Below, in pieces: positions 43,097-51,888 of a DNA stretch of 64,000 nucleotides. Positions within the stretch are counted from its first letter, which is position 1; the number at the start of each line of letters is the position of its first letter. The notes under the pieces were generated by a model, which saw only the letters and a program-made list of their open reading frames with translations, made no database searches and had not been told where the DNA came from. Origin of the DNA: RGEC01 sp964475595 (lineage in GTDB: Bacteria; Bacteroidota; Bacteroidia; NS11-12g; UBA955); the NCBI GenBank assembly GCA_964475595.1, contig CAYYXG010000003.1, forward strand, positions 124,001-188,000, read 5' to 3'. Position numbers and translations under genes: made by a program.

Positions 43097-44452
43097 ATGA
43101 AAAGGAAAATAATCAGCAGAATCATCAGTGAAAATAATATGGTAAATAAACTGGTGAAAGCATTATCAAACAGCAGGTTGAGGTCAGCAATGATTATCGC
43201 AACCGTAGGCCTGTTTGCTTGCGGCCCCGCAGACACGGGTGATCTGACGGGCCTGCTCAACAGAAGACCATGGTTCCATCCCCAGCCTCCTGGAACTGTA
43301 TACATTCCCTCCGGAACTTTCCACACAGGACAGTCAGGCCAGGATGTATTTCAATCCTATTTGGAGCCCAACAAGCAGATGACAATTGTTGCTTTTTGGA
43401 TGGATGAAACAGAAATCACAAACAACGAATACCGTCAGTTTGTAGACCATGTGCTTGATTCAATTGCGCGTTACACCTTGGATGATGATCAGTACTTCTT
43501 CCCTGAAGACGACGAAGGCAACAGGTTCATCGATCACAGCAGACCCTTGGATTGGGAAAAGCACAAGGAAGATCTTGCCGACTTGTTTTATCAAGGTGCT
43601 GAACGTTTCCGCGGTTTATCTCAGATCGATACCCGTAAATTGATGTATAAATATCAATGGTTTGACTACGCAAGTGCTGCCGCTCAGGACCGAGATAAGT
43701 ATAATCCCATGGATCGTTCAAAATTCATCAAGGACGAAGAAACGCTTATCTATCCGGATACGTTGTGCTGGGTGCGTGACTTTACCTACAGCTTCAATGA
43801 ACCCATGGCTCGCGTTTATTTCTGGCATCCCAAGTATGATGACTATCCTGTTGTGGGTGTTAACTGGCACCAGGCCAATGCATTCTGTGCTTGGAGAACC
43901 ATCCGCAAGGCCAGTTATTGGCATGAACTGGGATTGCCCAATACTGAAGATTTCCGCCTACCTACAGAATATGAGTGGGAATATGCTGCCCGTGCTAACA
44001 GAATTGGAAATAAATACGCATGGGGTGGTCCTTACACCCGCAACAGTAAGGGTTGTATGATGGCCAACTTTAAACCCCTTCGCGGTAACTATGGTGCAGA
44101 TGGTGGTGTTTATCCGGTGCGTGCAGATTCTTACTTTCCCAATGATTTTGGCCTATACAATATGAATGGTAATGTGTCAGAATGGACTTGGACTGATTAT
44201 CAGGTGGCTAACAACGCAATCGTTCACGACTTAAACGGTCAAAACTACCGCAGGGTTCCTGAAAGAGGTCCTGGAAGTGATGTTCCGGTAACATTAAAGC
44301 GTAAAGTGATTCGTGGTGGTAGCTGGAAGGATGTGGCCTACTTCATTGAAAATGGTGCCCGTACCTATGAATATCAGGATACCAGCAAATGTTATGTAGG
44401 ATTCCGTTGCGTTCAAACCTATATTGGACGTTCAAACAGAGATAAAAAATAA
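43097..44452 (+). CDS. gldK: Gliding motility/T9SS lipoprotein GldK
   Basis: 451 residues (436 if ATG 43139 is the start, which gives a shorter signal n-region). Lipoprotein signal with LFAC before GPADTG. The rest is an SUMF1/FGE-like formylglycine-enzyme fold (FWMDETEITNNEYRQFV; RLPTEYEWEYAARA; NGNVSEWTWTDY; VIRGGSWKD; VGFRC). GldK forms the periplasmic ring with GldN under the outer membrane in the type IX secretion system. Confidence 0.95.
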   Translation: MKRKIISRIISENNMVNKLVKALSNSRLRSAMIIATVGLFACGPADTGDLTGLLNRRPWFHPQPPGTVYIPSGTFHTGQSGQDVFQSYLEPNKQMTIVAFWMDETEITNNEYRQFVDHVLDSIARYTLDDDQYFFPEDDEGNRFIDHSRPLDWEKHKEDLADLFYQGAERFRGLSQIDTRKLMYKYQWFDYASAAAQDRDKYNPMDRSKFIKDEETLIYPDTLCWVRDFTYSFNEPMARVYFWHPKYDDYPVVGVNWHQANAFCAWRTIRKASYWHELGLPNTEDFRLPTEYEWEYAARANRIGNKYAWGGPYTRNSKGCMMANFKPLRGNYGADGGVYPVRADSYFPNDFGLYNMNGNVSEWTWTDYQVANNAIVHDLNGQNYRRVPERGPGSDVPVTLKRKVIRGGSWKDVAYFIENGARTYEYQDTSKCYVGFRCVQTYIGRSNRDKK

Positions 44453-44493
44453 ACTTAAAAAATCTTAAACTAAACAATACAAACACAATAACT

Positions 44494-45147
44494 ATGGAAA
44501 AAAGTTTCTTTGAAAGCAAAAGATGGAAAGTGATCATGAACTACGTTTATGGTCTGGGTGCAGCAATCGTAATTGCCGGTGCATTGTTTAAAATCATGCA
44601 CTGGAAAGGTGCGGATCTTATGCTAATCGTGGGTATGGGTACTGAGTGTGTCATATTCGTAATTTCTTCATTTGAGCCGGTGCACATGGATCCGGATTGG
44701 TCTTTGGTATATCCTGAACTTGCAGGTGGCGAAGCTCAAGAAGGCGGTAAAAAGAAGGGTTCCATTACCCAGCAACTGGATTCAATGCTGGCTGAAGCCA
44801 AGGTAGGACCGGAACTGATTTCCAGCTTGGGTTCTGGCTTACAAAGCCTTAGCACCAACGTAAAGGAAATGTCCAACCTTTCCAATGCTGCAGTAGCTAC
44901 CAATGAGTACGCTGACAGTGCATCAAAAGCTGCAAAGAACATGAACGATATCAGCAACAGCACTGCCATGGTGGCTGATTCAATGGGTTCTCTGAGCGGA
45001 GGCTTATCAAACCTGGTTAGCAATCTTTCTGCAAGCGAGAATGAAACCATGAAATTCAAGGAAGAAATTGCTAAACTTAATAATAACCTTGCAAGCTTGA
45101 ATACCGTTTACGGTAACATGCTGAGCGCTATGGGCGGAGCACGATAA
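44494..45147 (+). CDS. gldL: T9SS inner-membrane motor protein GldL
   Basis: 217 residues. Two membrane helices near the N-terminus (VYGLGAAIVIAGALFKIMHW and ADLMLIVGMGTECVIFVISS), with the conserved Glu in the second, followed by a cytoplasmic helical tail. With GldM it forms the proton-driven rotary motor powering secretion and gliding. It lies 41 nt after gldK. Confidence 0.95.
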   Translation: MEKSFFESKRWKVIMNYVYGLGAAIVIAGALFKIMHWKGADLMLIVGMGTECVIFVISSFEPVHMDPDWSLVYPELAGGEAQEGGKKKGSITQQLDSMLAEAKVGPELISSLGSGLQSLSTNVKEMSNLSNAAVATNEYADSASKAAKNMNDISNSTAMVADSMGSLSGGLSNLVSNLSASENETMKFKEEIAKLNNNLASLNTVYGNMLSAMGGAR

Positions 45148-45192
45148 TTGCCCTCTTTGTTTAATTGTTAAATATAAAAACAGGAGTTAAAA

Positions 45193-46863
45193 ATGGCAGG
45201 TGGTAAAACTACACCACGTCAGAAGATGATTAACATGATGTATCTCGTGTTGACCGCTCTGCTGGCGTTGAACGTGTCCAAAGAAATTATTAAAGCCTTC
45301 AACCTGATTGAGAATTCATTGAATACCTCAACCAGCAACATCAAGGCTAAAAACGAGATGACCCTCAAGGCCATTGGTAAAGAGGAGAATGAAAGCGCAA
45401 AAGCAGCCCTTGCAATTGCCAATGAAGCTAAGAAAATTACCGACCAGTTTGAAAAGAACATGGAAGCGGTTAAAACTGACTTGACCGATTTATCCGGAGG
45501 TAGAAAAACTGATCCTGAGGCCATGTTGGTAAAGGGTGGTGTTGCCGAACTAACGCAAGGGGATAATATGGAGCTTCATTCTAATTATTTCTTGCTAGAA
45601 AAAAACCCACAGCGTCCTGACGGAAAGGCATGGGCTTATGCTCCTTCAGGCAAATTGAGAGGGGATGCCGTTTTTGAAAACATTAACAAAACTCGTGAAG
45701 ATTTGTTGGCCCTGCTTGATAAAGCGGTTAAAGACCCAAACCTGGGCGGTAAAGATGACAAAGGTGAAACTAAGAAGCTATTGGAAGAAGCCAGAAAAAG
45801 TTTGAAAGAGAAGACAGCCCTTGTAGCTACAGACGGTAAAAACTCTGATGGTCGCGAACAGAAATGGGTGTCTATGTATCTCGAACACTCTCCCTTGGCA
45901 GGTGTTTTTGCACTGCTCAGTAAGTATGTAAACGATGCCCGTTCTCTGGAATCTGAAGTTACCGCTGTTTTGGCTAAAGCTGTAAATGCTTCCGACTTCA
46001 AATTTGACAAGTTGGCCGCAGTAATCTCTGCACCAAGCAGTGCCATCATGCAAAACCAGACGTATGAAGCTGATATCATGTTGGCTGCATATAACAGTAA
46101 GGCACAAATGAACATCACTGTGGGTGGCTCTGCCGTTGAAATTAAAGACGGTATCGGTAAATACAAAGTTACCGGTGGTTCTCCCGGTGAGTTTAACTAC
46201 AAAGTAAATATTGCTGTTCCCGGTCCTGGAGGTAAAATTGAAAATCTTACCGCTGAGGCAAAATACAGTGTTTTCCCGCCTATGGCTGCTATCTCAGCTG
46301 ATGAATTAAATGTATTCTACGTAGGTTTGGATAACCCTATCTCTGTAGCTGTTGCCGGTGTAGATTCACGTAACGTGGCTGTAAATGCTAGCGCAGGTAA
46401 CCTGCAGAGTATTGGAGGAGGCCGTTATAAAGTTCTTTTCCCAGCTCGCCAGGGTAATGAATCCATTATCAGTGTAAGTGCTAAAATGGGTGATGGACGC
46501 GTAGTTCCTATGGGTTCCAAGAAATTCAAGATTCGTAACGTACCCCGTCCGGTTTTCCGTGCTGGTGCCATTTCTTTCGATAAACCCATACAACTTTCCG
46601 CATTGATGGCCCAGTCTTCAGCTGTAGCTATTCTGGAGAACTTTGTATATGATGGTGTTAAGTACACGGTTCAGGGTTACACCTTTACCGGTATCGGAAG
46701 AACAGGTCCCAAAAAGGCATCAATTACCGGTGCTTCTCTGCAGGGTATCAAGGGTATATTGGGCGGTATGCGCGCTGGTGAGTTTGTGATGTTCTCAGAT
46801 ATTCGTGCTGTAGGTCCTTCAGGTCCTGTATTTTTGGAAAACGTAAGCGGAATGCTTCAATAA
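45193..46863 (+). CDS. gldM: T9SS motor/periplasmic shaft protein GldM
   Basis: 556 residues. N-terminus MAGGKTTPRQKMINMMYLVLTALLALNVSKE contains the single membrane helix that inserts in the GldL pentamer. Four periplasmic domains follow, ending near residue 556 with SGPVFLENVSGML. An AGGAG sequence at 45182-45186, 6 nt before the ATG, resembles a Shine-Dalgarno site, unusual for this phylum. Confidence 0.95.
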   Translation: MAGGKTTPRQKMINMMYLVLTALLALNVSKEIIKAFNLIENSLNTSTSNIKAKNEMTLKAIGKEENESAKAALAIANEAKKITDQFEKNMEAVKTDLTDLSGGRKTDPEAMLVKGGVAELTQGDNMELHSNYFLLEKNPQRPDGKAWAYAPSGKLRGDAVFENINKTREDLLALLDKAVKDPNLGGKDDKGETKKLLEEARKSLKEKTALVATDGKNSDGREQKWVSMYLEHSPLAGVFALLSKYVNDARSLESEVTAVLAKAVNASDFKFDKLAAVISAPSSAIMQNQTYEADIMLAAYNSKAQMNITVGGSAVEIKDGIGKYKVTGGSPGEFNYKVNIAVPGPGGKIENLTAEAKYSVFPPMAAISADELNVFYVGLDNPISVAVAGVDSRNVAVNASAGNLQSIGGGRYKVLFPARQGNESIISVSAKMGDGRVVPMGSKKFKIRNVPRPVFRAGAISFDKPIQLSALMAQSSAVAILENFVYDGVKYTVQGYTFTGIGRTGPKKASITGASLQGIKGILGGMRAGEFVMFSDIRAVGPSGPVFLENVSGMLQ

Positions 46864-46887
46864 ATAAAAGTTAATTTAGAATTGATT

Positions 46888-47901
46888 ATGAAAAAGGGAA
46901 TGTTAATCGTTGCAACCTGCCTGATGGCCCTTAATGGGTATAGTCAGGACTGGGGTTGGGGAGACTCAGGCGGATCCGGTAGCGGTTCCGGCAGTTCATC
47001 TTCAGGTGGCTCTGCTTCAGGCTCATCAGGAGCAGGATCGGGTGCCGGTGCAGGTAGTGGTGCTGGTTCAACACCTACTCTGGCTGTGCCCACTATTGGA
47101 ACACACTACGATGATCCACCTGCATTTCACAGAGAAACGCCCTTTACTACCAATGATGGTCGTCCCGGAATAGACGATGCGGTTGTAGTTCCTTATCCTT
47201 TTTTGCGTGAGGGAGACCTAAAGTTTCGTCGCCGTATTTGGAGAAGAATTGATTGTCGTCAAAAAATGAATCGTTCTTTTACATGGCCTAAAAATCCTGT
47301 AACACAAATTATTTATGAAGCTGCCACCAAAGGCCTCGTTAGAGGTTACTGGACGGATTCATTGAACAGGGTGAAAACGCCTGAAGATTGCTACAAGGAA
47401 GGTTCTAAATTGGTTGTTACTCAAATTCAAAACTGGAGAAACCCTGAAGATAACGAAGATTTGGTAGATACTGCCTACTATGATATTTTCAAATGGGAGA
47501 AAATAGTTAGGTTTGAGATCATGGAAGATTGGCTCTTTGATTACAAACATAGCGAGCTTCGTCCCCGCATCATTGCTATAGCACCCATGTACGAAGAGAA
47601 ATTCCCCAATGGACAAACTTACGAGCTTCCTCTGTTCTGGATAAAAATGGATGATTTAAGGCCTACACTGGCAAAATCTGAGGTTTTCAATCGTTATAAT
47701 GATGTAATGCGCATTAGCTGGGATGATTTATTCAATCATTACCGTCTGTTTGACAGCTACATCGTGAAAACTACAGATTGGGATGATCGCTATTTGAGCA
47801 TGAGAACAGAATATCAGCAAGATCCTATTGCGATGTTGCTTGAAGCTGAGAATATCAAAAACGATTTATTCATTTTTGAACACGATCTTTGGGAGTTTTA
47901 A
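46888..47901 (+). CDS. gldN: T9SS periplasmic ring protein GldN with Gly/Ser linker
   Basis: 337 residues from ATG 46888 (in-frame TTG 46882 is less likely). Signal peptide (MKKGMLIVATCLMALNGYSQ), then about 45 residues of Gly/Ser/Ala low complexity, then the GldN/PorN domain (FRRRIWRRIDCRQKMN; LPLFWIKMDDLRPTLAKSEVFNRYND). It partners GldK in the ring. The linker is much longer than in model species and is a local peculiarity. Last gene of the operon. Confidence 0.93.
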   Translation: MKKGMLIVATCLMALNGYSQDWGWGDSGGSGSGSGSSSSGGSASGSSGAGSGAGAGSGAGSTPTLAVPTIGTHYDDPPAFHRETPFTTNDGRPGIDDAVVVPYPFLREGDLKFRRRIWRRIDCRQKMNRSFTWPKNPVTQIIYEAATKGLVRGYWTDSLNRVKTPEDCYKEGSKLVVTQIQNWRNPEDNEDLVDTAYYDIFKWEKIVRFEIMEDWLFDYKHSELRPRIIAIAPMYEEKFPNGQTYELPLFWIKMDDLRPTLAKSEVFNRYNDVMRISWDDLFNHYRLFDSYIVKTTDWDDRYLSMRTEYQQDPIAMLLEAENIKNDLFIFEHDLWEF

Positions 47902-47921
47902 CAACCACAAAATATTGATTT

Positions 47922-47952
47922 AAGTCCCGGCCCTAACAGGCCGGGACTTTTA
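47922..47952 (+). terminator. Rho-independent terminator of gldKLMN
   Basis: Perfect 11-bp stem AAGTCCCGGCC / GGCCGGGACTT with a 6-nt loop (47933-47938), followed by T-rich sequence, 21 nt past the gldN stop. Confidence 0.93.
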
Positions 47953-47983
47953 TTTATGGGTAAACCTATATTTAATAAATGGG

Positions 47984-48014
47984 TTGTAATATTATGGATA
48001 AATCCGTATTTTTG
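47984..48014 (+). promoter_or_regulatory. Promoter of the DUF177-rpmF-plsX-fabH operon
   Basis: TTG (47984-47986), 20 nt, TATTTTTG (48007-48014). It lies downstream of the gld terminator and inside the longest open frame of the DUF177 gene, moving the real start to TTG 48024. Confidence 0.7.
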
Positions 48015-48023
48015 CCGTTCGTT

Positions 48024-48569
48024 TTGAAAGACGTAAATTTGAGTCTGGAGGAATTTGACATTGAATTCGTTAAGCTAAAGGACGGAATCCATGAATTTAG
48101 CTACAGACTTGAAAAGAAGTTCTTTGAGATATTTGGTAACGAGGATTTACTGGGCGCCGATATTGCGGTAAAGGCAATATTGGAAAAAACGGTTAATTTG
48201 ATGAACCTAAACTTAGTGATTAACGGTTGGGTAAATTTAAGTTGTGATCGTTGTCTAGTGCCACTTTCCATAGGAATAGATACAGAGCACCATGTTTTGT
48301 ATAAAATGATTCCTGAAGCAGGACATGATGTGGACTTGAGTAATGACAACTGGGTTGTACTTACTCAGCAGGATTATAAAATAAACCTTGCCCAGGAATG
48401 TTATGAAACCACGCTGTTGTCATTGCCCATGATTCGCAATTGCGACGATATGGAATCTAAGCCCTGCAATTACCAAATGTTATCAAAGCTAAACGACCTA
48501 GCAGGAGATGATGGTTCACAGCCAGATCCAAGGTGGGAAAAACTAAAAGAATTGTTAAAAAAGAAATAA
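48024..48569 (+). CDS. DUF177/YceD-family protein
   Basis: About 181 residues. Contains EFDIEFVKLKDGIHEFSYRLEKKFFE and the C-x-x-C-like LSCDRCLVPLSI of the DUF177 family, which usually precedes rpmF and is linked to 23S rRNA/ribosome maturation. TTG 48024 is chosen because the promoter at 47984-48014 lies inside the longer frame from ATG 47979, and because the opening then matches the usual family length. Only 9 nt separate the -7 element from this TTG. Confidence 0.8.
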   Translation: MKDVNLSLEEFDIEFVKLKDGIHEFSYRLEKKFFEIFGNEDLLGADIAVKAILEKTVNLMNLNLVINGWVNLSCDRCLVPLSIGIDTEHHVLYKMIPEAGHDVDLSNDNWVVLTQQDYKINLAQECYETTLLSLPMIRNCDDMESKPCNYQMLSKLNDLAGDDGSQPDPRWEKLKELLKKK

Positions 48570-48579
48570 AAATAAGAAA

Positions 48580-48765
48580 ATGGCACATCCTAAGCGAAAA
48601 ATATCCAAAACACGTAGGGACAAACGTCGTACTCATGACAAACTGGAAGTACGCCCTATGATTGCCGATCCTGTGACCGGTGATGTTTCTCTTTACCACC
48701 GTGTAAATTTGGAAACCGGCATGTATCGTGGCCAAAAGGTCATGAAAGGCCGTAACGAGTCGTAA
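48580..48765 (+). CDS. rpmF: 50S ribosomal protein L32
   Basis: 61 residues: MAHPKRKISKTRRDKRRTHDK is the L32 signature. The C-terminal half (MIADPVTGDVSLYHRVNLETG) has no Cys, so the zinc-ribbon Cys of many L32 proteins is absent. Its stop TAA overlaps the plsX ATG by one base. Confidence 0.95.
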   Translation: MAHPKRKISKTRRDKRRTHDKLEVRPMIADPVTGDVSLYHRVNLETGMYRGQKVMKGRNES

Positions 48766-49730
48766 TGATGAAAATTGGAGTGGATGCGATGGGTGGCGAT
48801 TTTGCCCCCTTAGAATCTGTAAAAGGCGCAGTTACTGCAGCCCGTATTCACCCAGAATTTCAATTGGTGCTTTTTGGAGACAAAAGCCCTATAGAAAGCG
48901 TATGCATTCAGGAAAACCTGGATGTCTCAACTTTTGAAATCGTTCACTGTCCCAGTCAAATTGAAATGGGAGAGCACCCTGTGCGCGCGTTTACCACCAA
49001 GCAAGATTCCAGCATTGCCATCGGTTTGCATTATCTGGCGGAAGGTAAAATAGACGCATTCCTGAGTGCCGGCAATACAGGAGCTATGTTGGTTGGTTCT
49101 CTCATGACAGTGAAATCCATCCCTGGAATCGACAGACCCTGTCTAACTTCAGTAGTCCCCAGACTTGATAATCATCCGGGTTTATTGCTGGATGTGGGGG
49201 CAAACGCAGATTGTAAACCTGAACATTTACAGCAGTTTTCCATATTGGGATCTGTATTTTACAGTGCTGTAAATAAAGTAGAAAGTCCAAAGGTGGGACT
49301 GCTCAACATTGGGGAAGAAGAAGAGAAAGGCAGTTTGTTCACTCGTGCTACCCATTCACTCCTTAAAACCACCGGTGGTATCAATTTTGTGGGTAATGTG
49401 GAAGGCCGTGATATTTTTGGCGATCATTGCGATGTGATTGTTTGTGATGGATTTACAGGAAATGTTATTATCAAGGTTTGTGAGGGTATGTATTACCGCC
49501 TCGCAAAACGCGGTGTGCAGGATGATTACCTTGATAAATTCAATTTTAAACATTATGGAGGCAGTTCCATTTTAGGTGTTAATGCACCGGTTATTGTGGG
49601 ACATGGCATCTCCAAAGCAGATACTTTTGTGAAAATGATAGAACTTGCAGCCGAAGAAGTGAGCAGTGGAATGATTCAGAAAATTAAAGAAGCTGTAGCC
49701 ACTTATATTAATCCTCAAGCTACCGCCTGA
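48765..49730 (+). CDS. plsX: Phosphate acyltransferase
   Basis: 321 residues. N-terminus KIGVDAMGGDFAP is the PlsX signature; further motifs DAFLSAGNTGAMLVG and LLNIGEEEEKGS. Makes acyl-phosphate from acyl-ACP for phospholipid synthesis. ATG at 48765 or 48768. Translation is coupled to rpmF and, by a one-base TGATG overlap at 49730, to fabH. Confidence 0.95.
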   Translation: MMKIGVDAMGGDFAPLESVKGAVTAARIHPEFQLVLFGDKSPIESVCIQENLDVSTFEIVHCPSQIEMGEHPVRAFTTKQDSSIAIGLHYLAEGKIDAFLSAGNTGAMLVGSLMTVKSIPGIDRPCLTSVVPRLDNHPGLLLDVGANADCKPEHLQQFSILGSVFYSAVNKVESPKVGLLNIGEEEEKGSLFTRATHSLLKTTGGINFVGNVEGRDIFGDHCDVIVCDGFTGNVIIKVCEGMYYRLAKRGVQDDYLDKFNFKHYGGSSILGVNAPVIVGHGISKADTFVKMIELAAEEVSSGMIQKIKEAVATYINPQATA

Positions 49731-50725
49731 TGCAAAAAATAACAGCAGCCATTACCGCCGTTGGGGGGTATGTACCTGAAACTGTTCTAACCAATAAGGA
49801 TCTTGAACAGTTGGTAGATACATCGGATGAATGGATTACCACCAGAACCGGTATTAAAGAGCGTCACATACTCCGTGAACCCGGAAAAGCTACCAGCGAC
49901 ATGGCAGTCAATGCCATTCTTCCAATGCTGAAGAAAAAAGGAATTTCTCCAGAGGAGATAGACGTAATTTTGGTGGGTACCATTACAGGAGATTATATTT
50001 TTCCTGCTTGTGCCAACATTATTGCCGATAAAATTGGCGCTAAAAATGCCTGGGGTTTTGATATTGCTGCCGCATGCTCCGGTTTTTTATATGCCTTGGA
50101 AACCGGAAGTAGATTTATTCAGAGCGGATACAAAAAAGTGTTGGTATGTGGCTTTGATAAAATGAGTTCCATCATCGATTACACAGACCGCAATACCTGT
50201 ATCATTTTTGGTGATGGTGGCGGATGTGTATTGCTTGAGCCCAATACCGATGGATTTGGTGTTATGGATTCAATTCTGAAAATGGATGGCAGTGGTAGAG
50301 AATTTCTTTACCAGCCTGCGGGTGGTTCTCTAAATCCCCCCACGCTTGAAACGGTTAGCAACCGACAGCATTACGTTTATCAGGAAGGTAAAACGGTTTT
50401 CAAATTTGCCGTTACCAACATGGCTGATGTTAGCTATGATATTATGGACAGAAACGGACTGAATGCCGATTCGGTGAACTGGCTAATTGCACATCAGGCA
50501 AACCTTCGTATCATCGATGCTACCGCTGAAAGAATGGGGCTGGATAAAGACAAGGTACTTGTGAATATTGATCGTTATGGGAATACCACAGCCGGAACCC
50601 TGCCTTTGCTTATGTATGATTTTGAAAAGAAATTTAAAAAAGGCGATAACCTCATTCTGAGTACTTTCGGAGGTGGATTTACCTGGGGAAGTATTTATAT
50701 CAAATGGGCGTATAATCCGGAATGA
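49730..50725 (+). CDS. fabH: 3-oxoacyl-ACP synthase III
   Basis: 331 residues. Starts fatty acid synthesis by condensing acetyl-CoA with malonyl-ACP. Catalytic triad: Cys in DIAAACSGFLYAL, His in LIAHQANLRIID and Asn in DRYGNTTAGTLP. Last gene of the DUF177-rpmF-plsX-fabH unit; the accBC genes often found next are not here. Confidence 0.96.
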   Translation: MQKITAAITAVGGYVPETVLTNKDLEQLVDTSDEWITTRTGIKERHILREPGKATSDMAVNAILPMLKKKGISPEEIDVILVGTITGDYIFPACANIIADKIGAKNAWGFDIAAACSGFLYALETGSRFIQSGYKKVLVCGFDKMSSIIDYTDRNTCIIFGDGGGCVLLEPNTDGFGVMDSILKMDGSGREFLYQPAGGSLNPPTLETVSNRQHYVYQEGKTVFKFAVTNMADVSYDIMDRNGLNADSVNWLIAHQANLRIIDATAERMGLDKDKVLVNIDRYGNTTAGTLPLLMYDFEKKFKKGDNLILSTFGGGFTWGSIYIKWAYNPE

Positions 50726-51871
50726 TTATTTCTCAAATACAGCCCTATAAATAAAATCGGCGTCTTTTACATATCCGCCGCAATAATCTTCAGAAATGGT
50801 CTTTAATCCCATTTGAGATTCGAAGAATTGCCTATTGGTTTCGTTTTCTTCCATAAATACCGAACAGGTGAGGTATATGATTTTTCCTCCGGTTTTTAAA
50901 AATGGTAAAGCGTTTTTAATGATGTCTCGTTGTGTTTGCTGATAGAAACTCAAATCCTTGATTGAAAAAGCAGTCAGCATTTCCGGACTGCGTCTCCATG
51001 TACCGCTACCTGAACAAGGAACATCGCAGATAAGCGTGTCAAAAACCGGTTTTGAAATTTGGATTTTATCATCAAAAACAATCTTATTCACCGGTGCGGA
51101 TAAATTAGCAACACCCGAAAAGGGTAGGGGCTTTCCTTCCAGGGAGAACCGCTGTATGGCATTATGAACTATCTGAGATCGGGAATCGGAAATATACAAT
51201 GTAGCATCAGGATTTAAGTCGTTTACCAGCAGTGATTTTCCACCGGCTCCACAACAGGTGTCCCACACCAGAGAAGCATGAGCCAATATTTCGCTGTTTA
51301 GCGATTCCTGACTCCCCAGGTCCTGAATACGGCACCATCCGCGCAGAACCGCATCATCCAGATTGCCACTATTTACTTTTACACTATGGGCCCCAAATTC
51401 TTCAAAAGAGATGCCTTTTTGAATCAAAAATGCCCAAAGTTCGGTTTTGAAACGGGAATTAAATTTCAGCCATACAGGTGCCTGTTTGCCAAACCATTGA
51501 TTGAGTTCAGGCGTTTTTACCATTGGGGAAAGTAGGGAATCAAATGCCCCGTAAGGATTCCATTCTTGATTGGCAAAGCTTTCAATTTCATTAAAACCTG
51601 CTGCAGGAGTAAGTCCGGAAAACAACTCCGGAAGGAGTTCTTTAAGATTTTTATCGTCCGGGAAGATTCTTAAGAGCCCAGCTAACAGGCGTTGCTCTGT
51701 TGAAAAGGATTGTCCAAAATTTCCAAGTTTCCAATAGGCGTAAAATGCATCTTTATAGAACCGACGGTCTTTACTGCCAAAATGTTTATGTTGCCGAAAA
51801 ATATCTTGTAGCCAAAGGGCAAACGGTTGTTTGAAATGAAACTCAGACAGCAGTCCGGCTGCAATTCGCAA
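50726..51871 (-). CDS. RsmB/NOL1-family rRNA cytosine-C5 methyltransferase
   Basis: 381 residues. SAM-binding motif VWDTCCGAGGKSLL; catalytic Cys in DTLICDVPCSGSGTWRRSPE and in LTCSVFMEENE, typical of m5C RNA methyltransferases such as RsmB. The N-terminal part is a short helical domain, not a full NusB domain. The start is uncertain: TTG 51871 is used; a CTG at 51892 is the only other candidate, and no ATG fits. The stop faces fabH with no gap. Confidence 0.82.
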   Translation of the reverse strand: MRIAAGLLSEFHFKQPFALWLQDIFRQHKHFGSKDRRFYKDAFYAYWKLGNFGQSFSTEQRLLAGLLRIFPDDKNLKELLPELFSGLTPAAGFNEIESFANQEWNPYGAFDSLLSPMVKTPELNQWFGKQAPVWLKFNSRFKTELWAFLIQKGISFEEFGAHSVKVNSGNLDDAVLRGWCRIQDLGSQESLNSEILAHASLVWDTCCGAGGKSLLVNDLNPDATLYISDSRSQIVHNAIQRFSLEGKPLPFSGVANLSAPVNKIVFDDKIQISKPVFDTLICDVPCSGSGTWRRSPEMLTAFSIKDLSFYQQTQRDIIKNALPFLKTGGKIIYLTCSVFMEENETNRQFFESQMGLKTISEDYCGGYVKDADFIYRAVFEK

Positions 51872-51888
51872 TCTGTTTCTAAGGTTGC

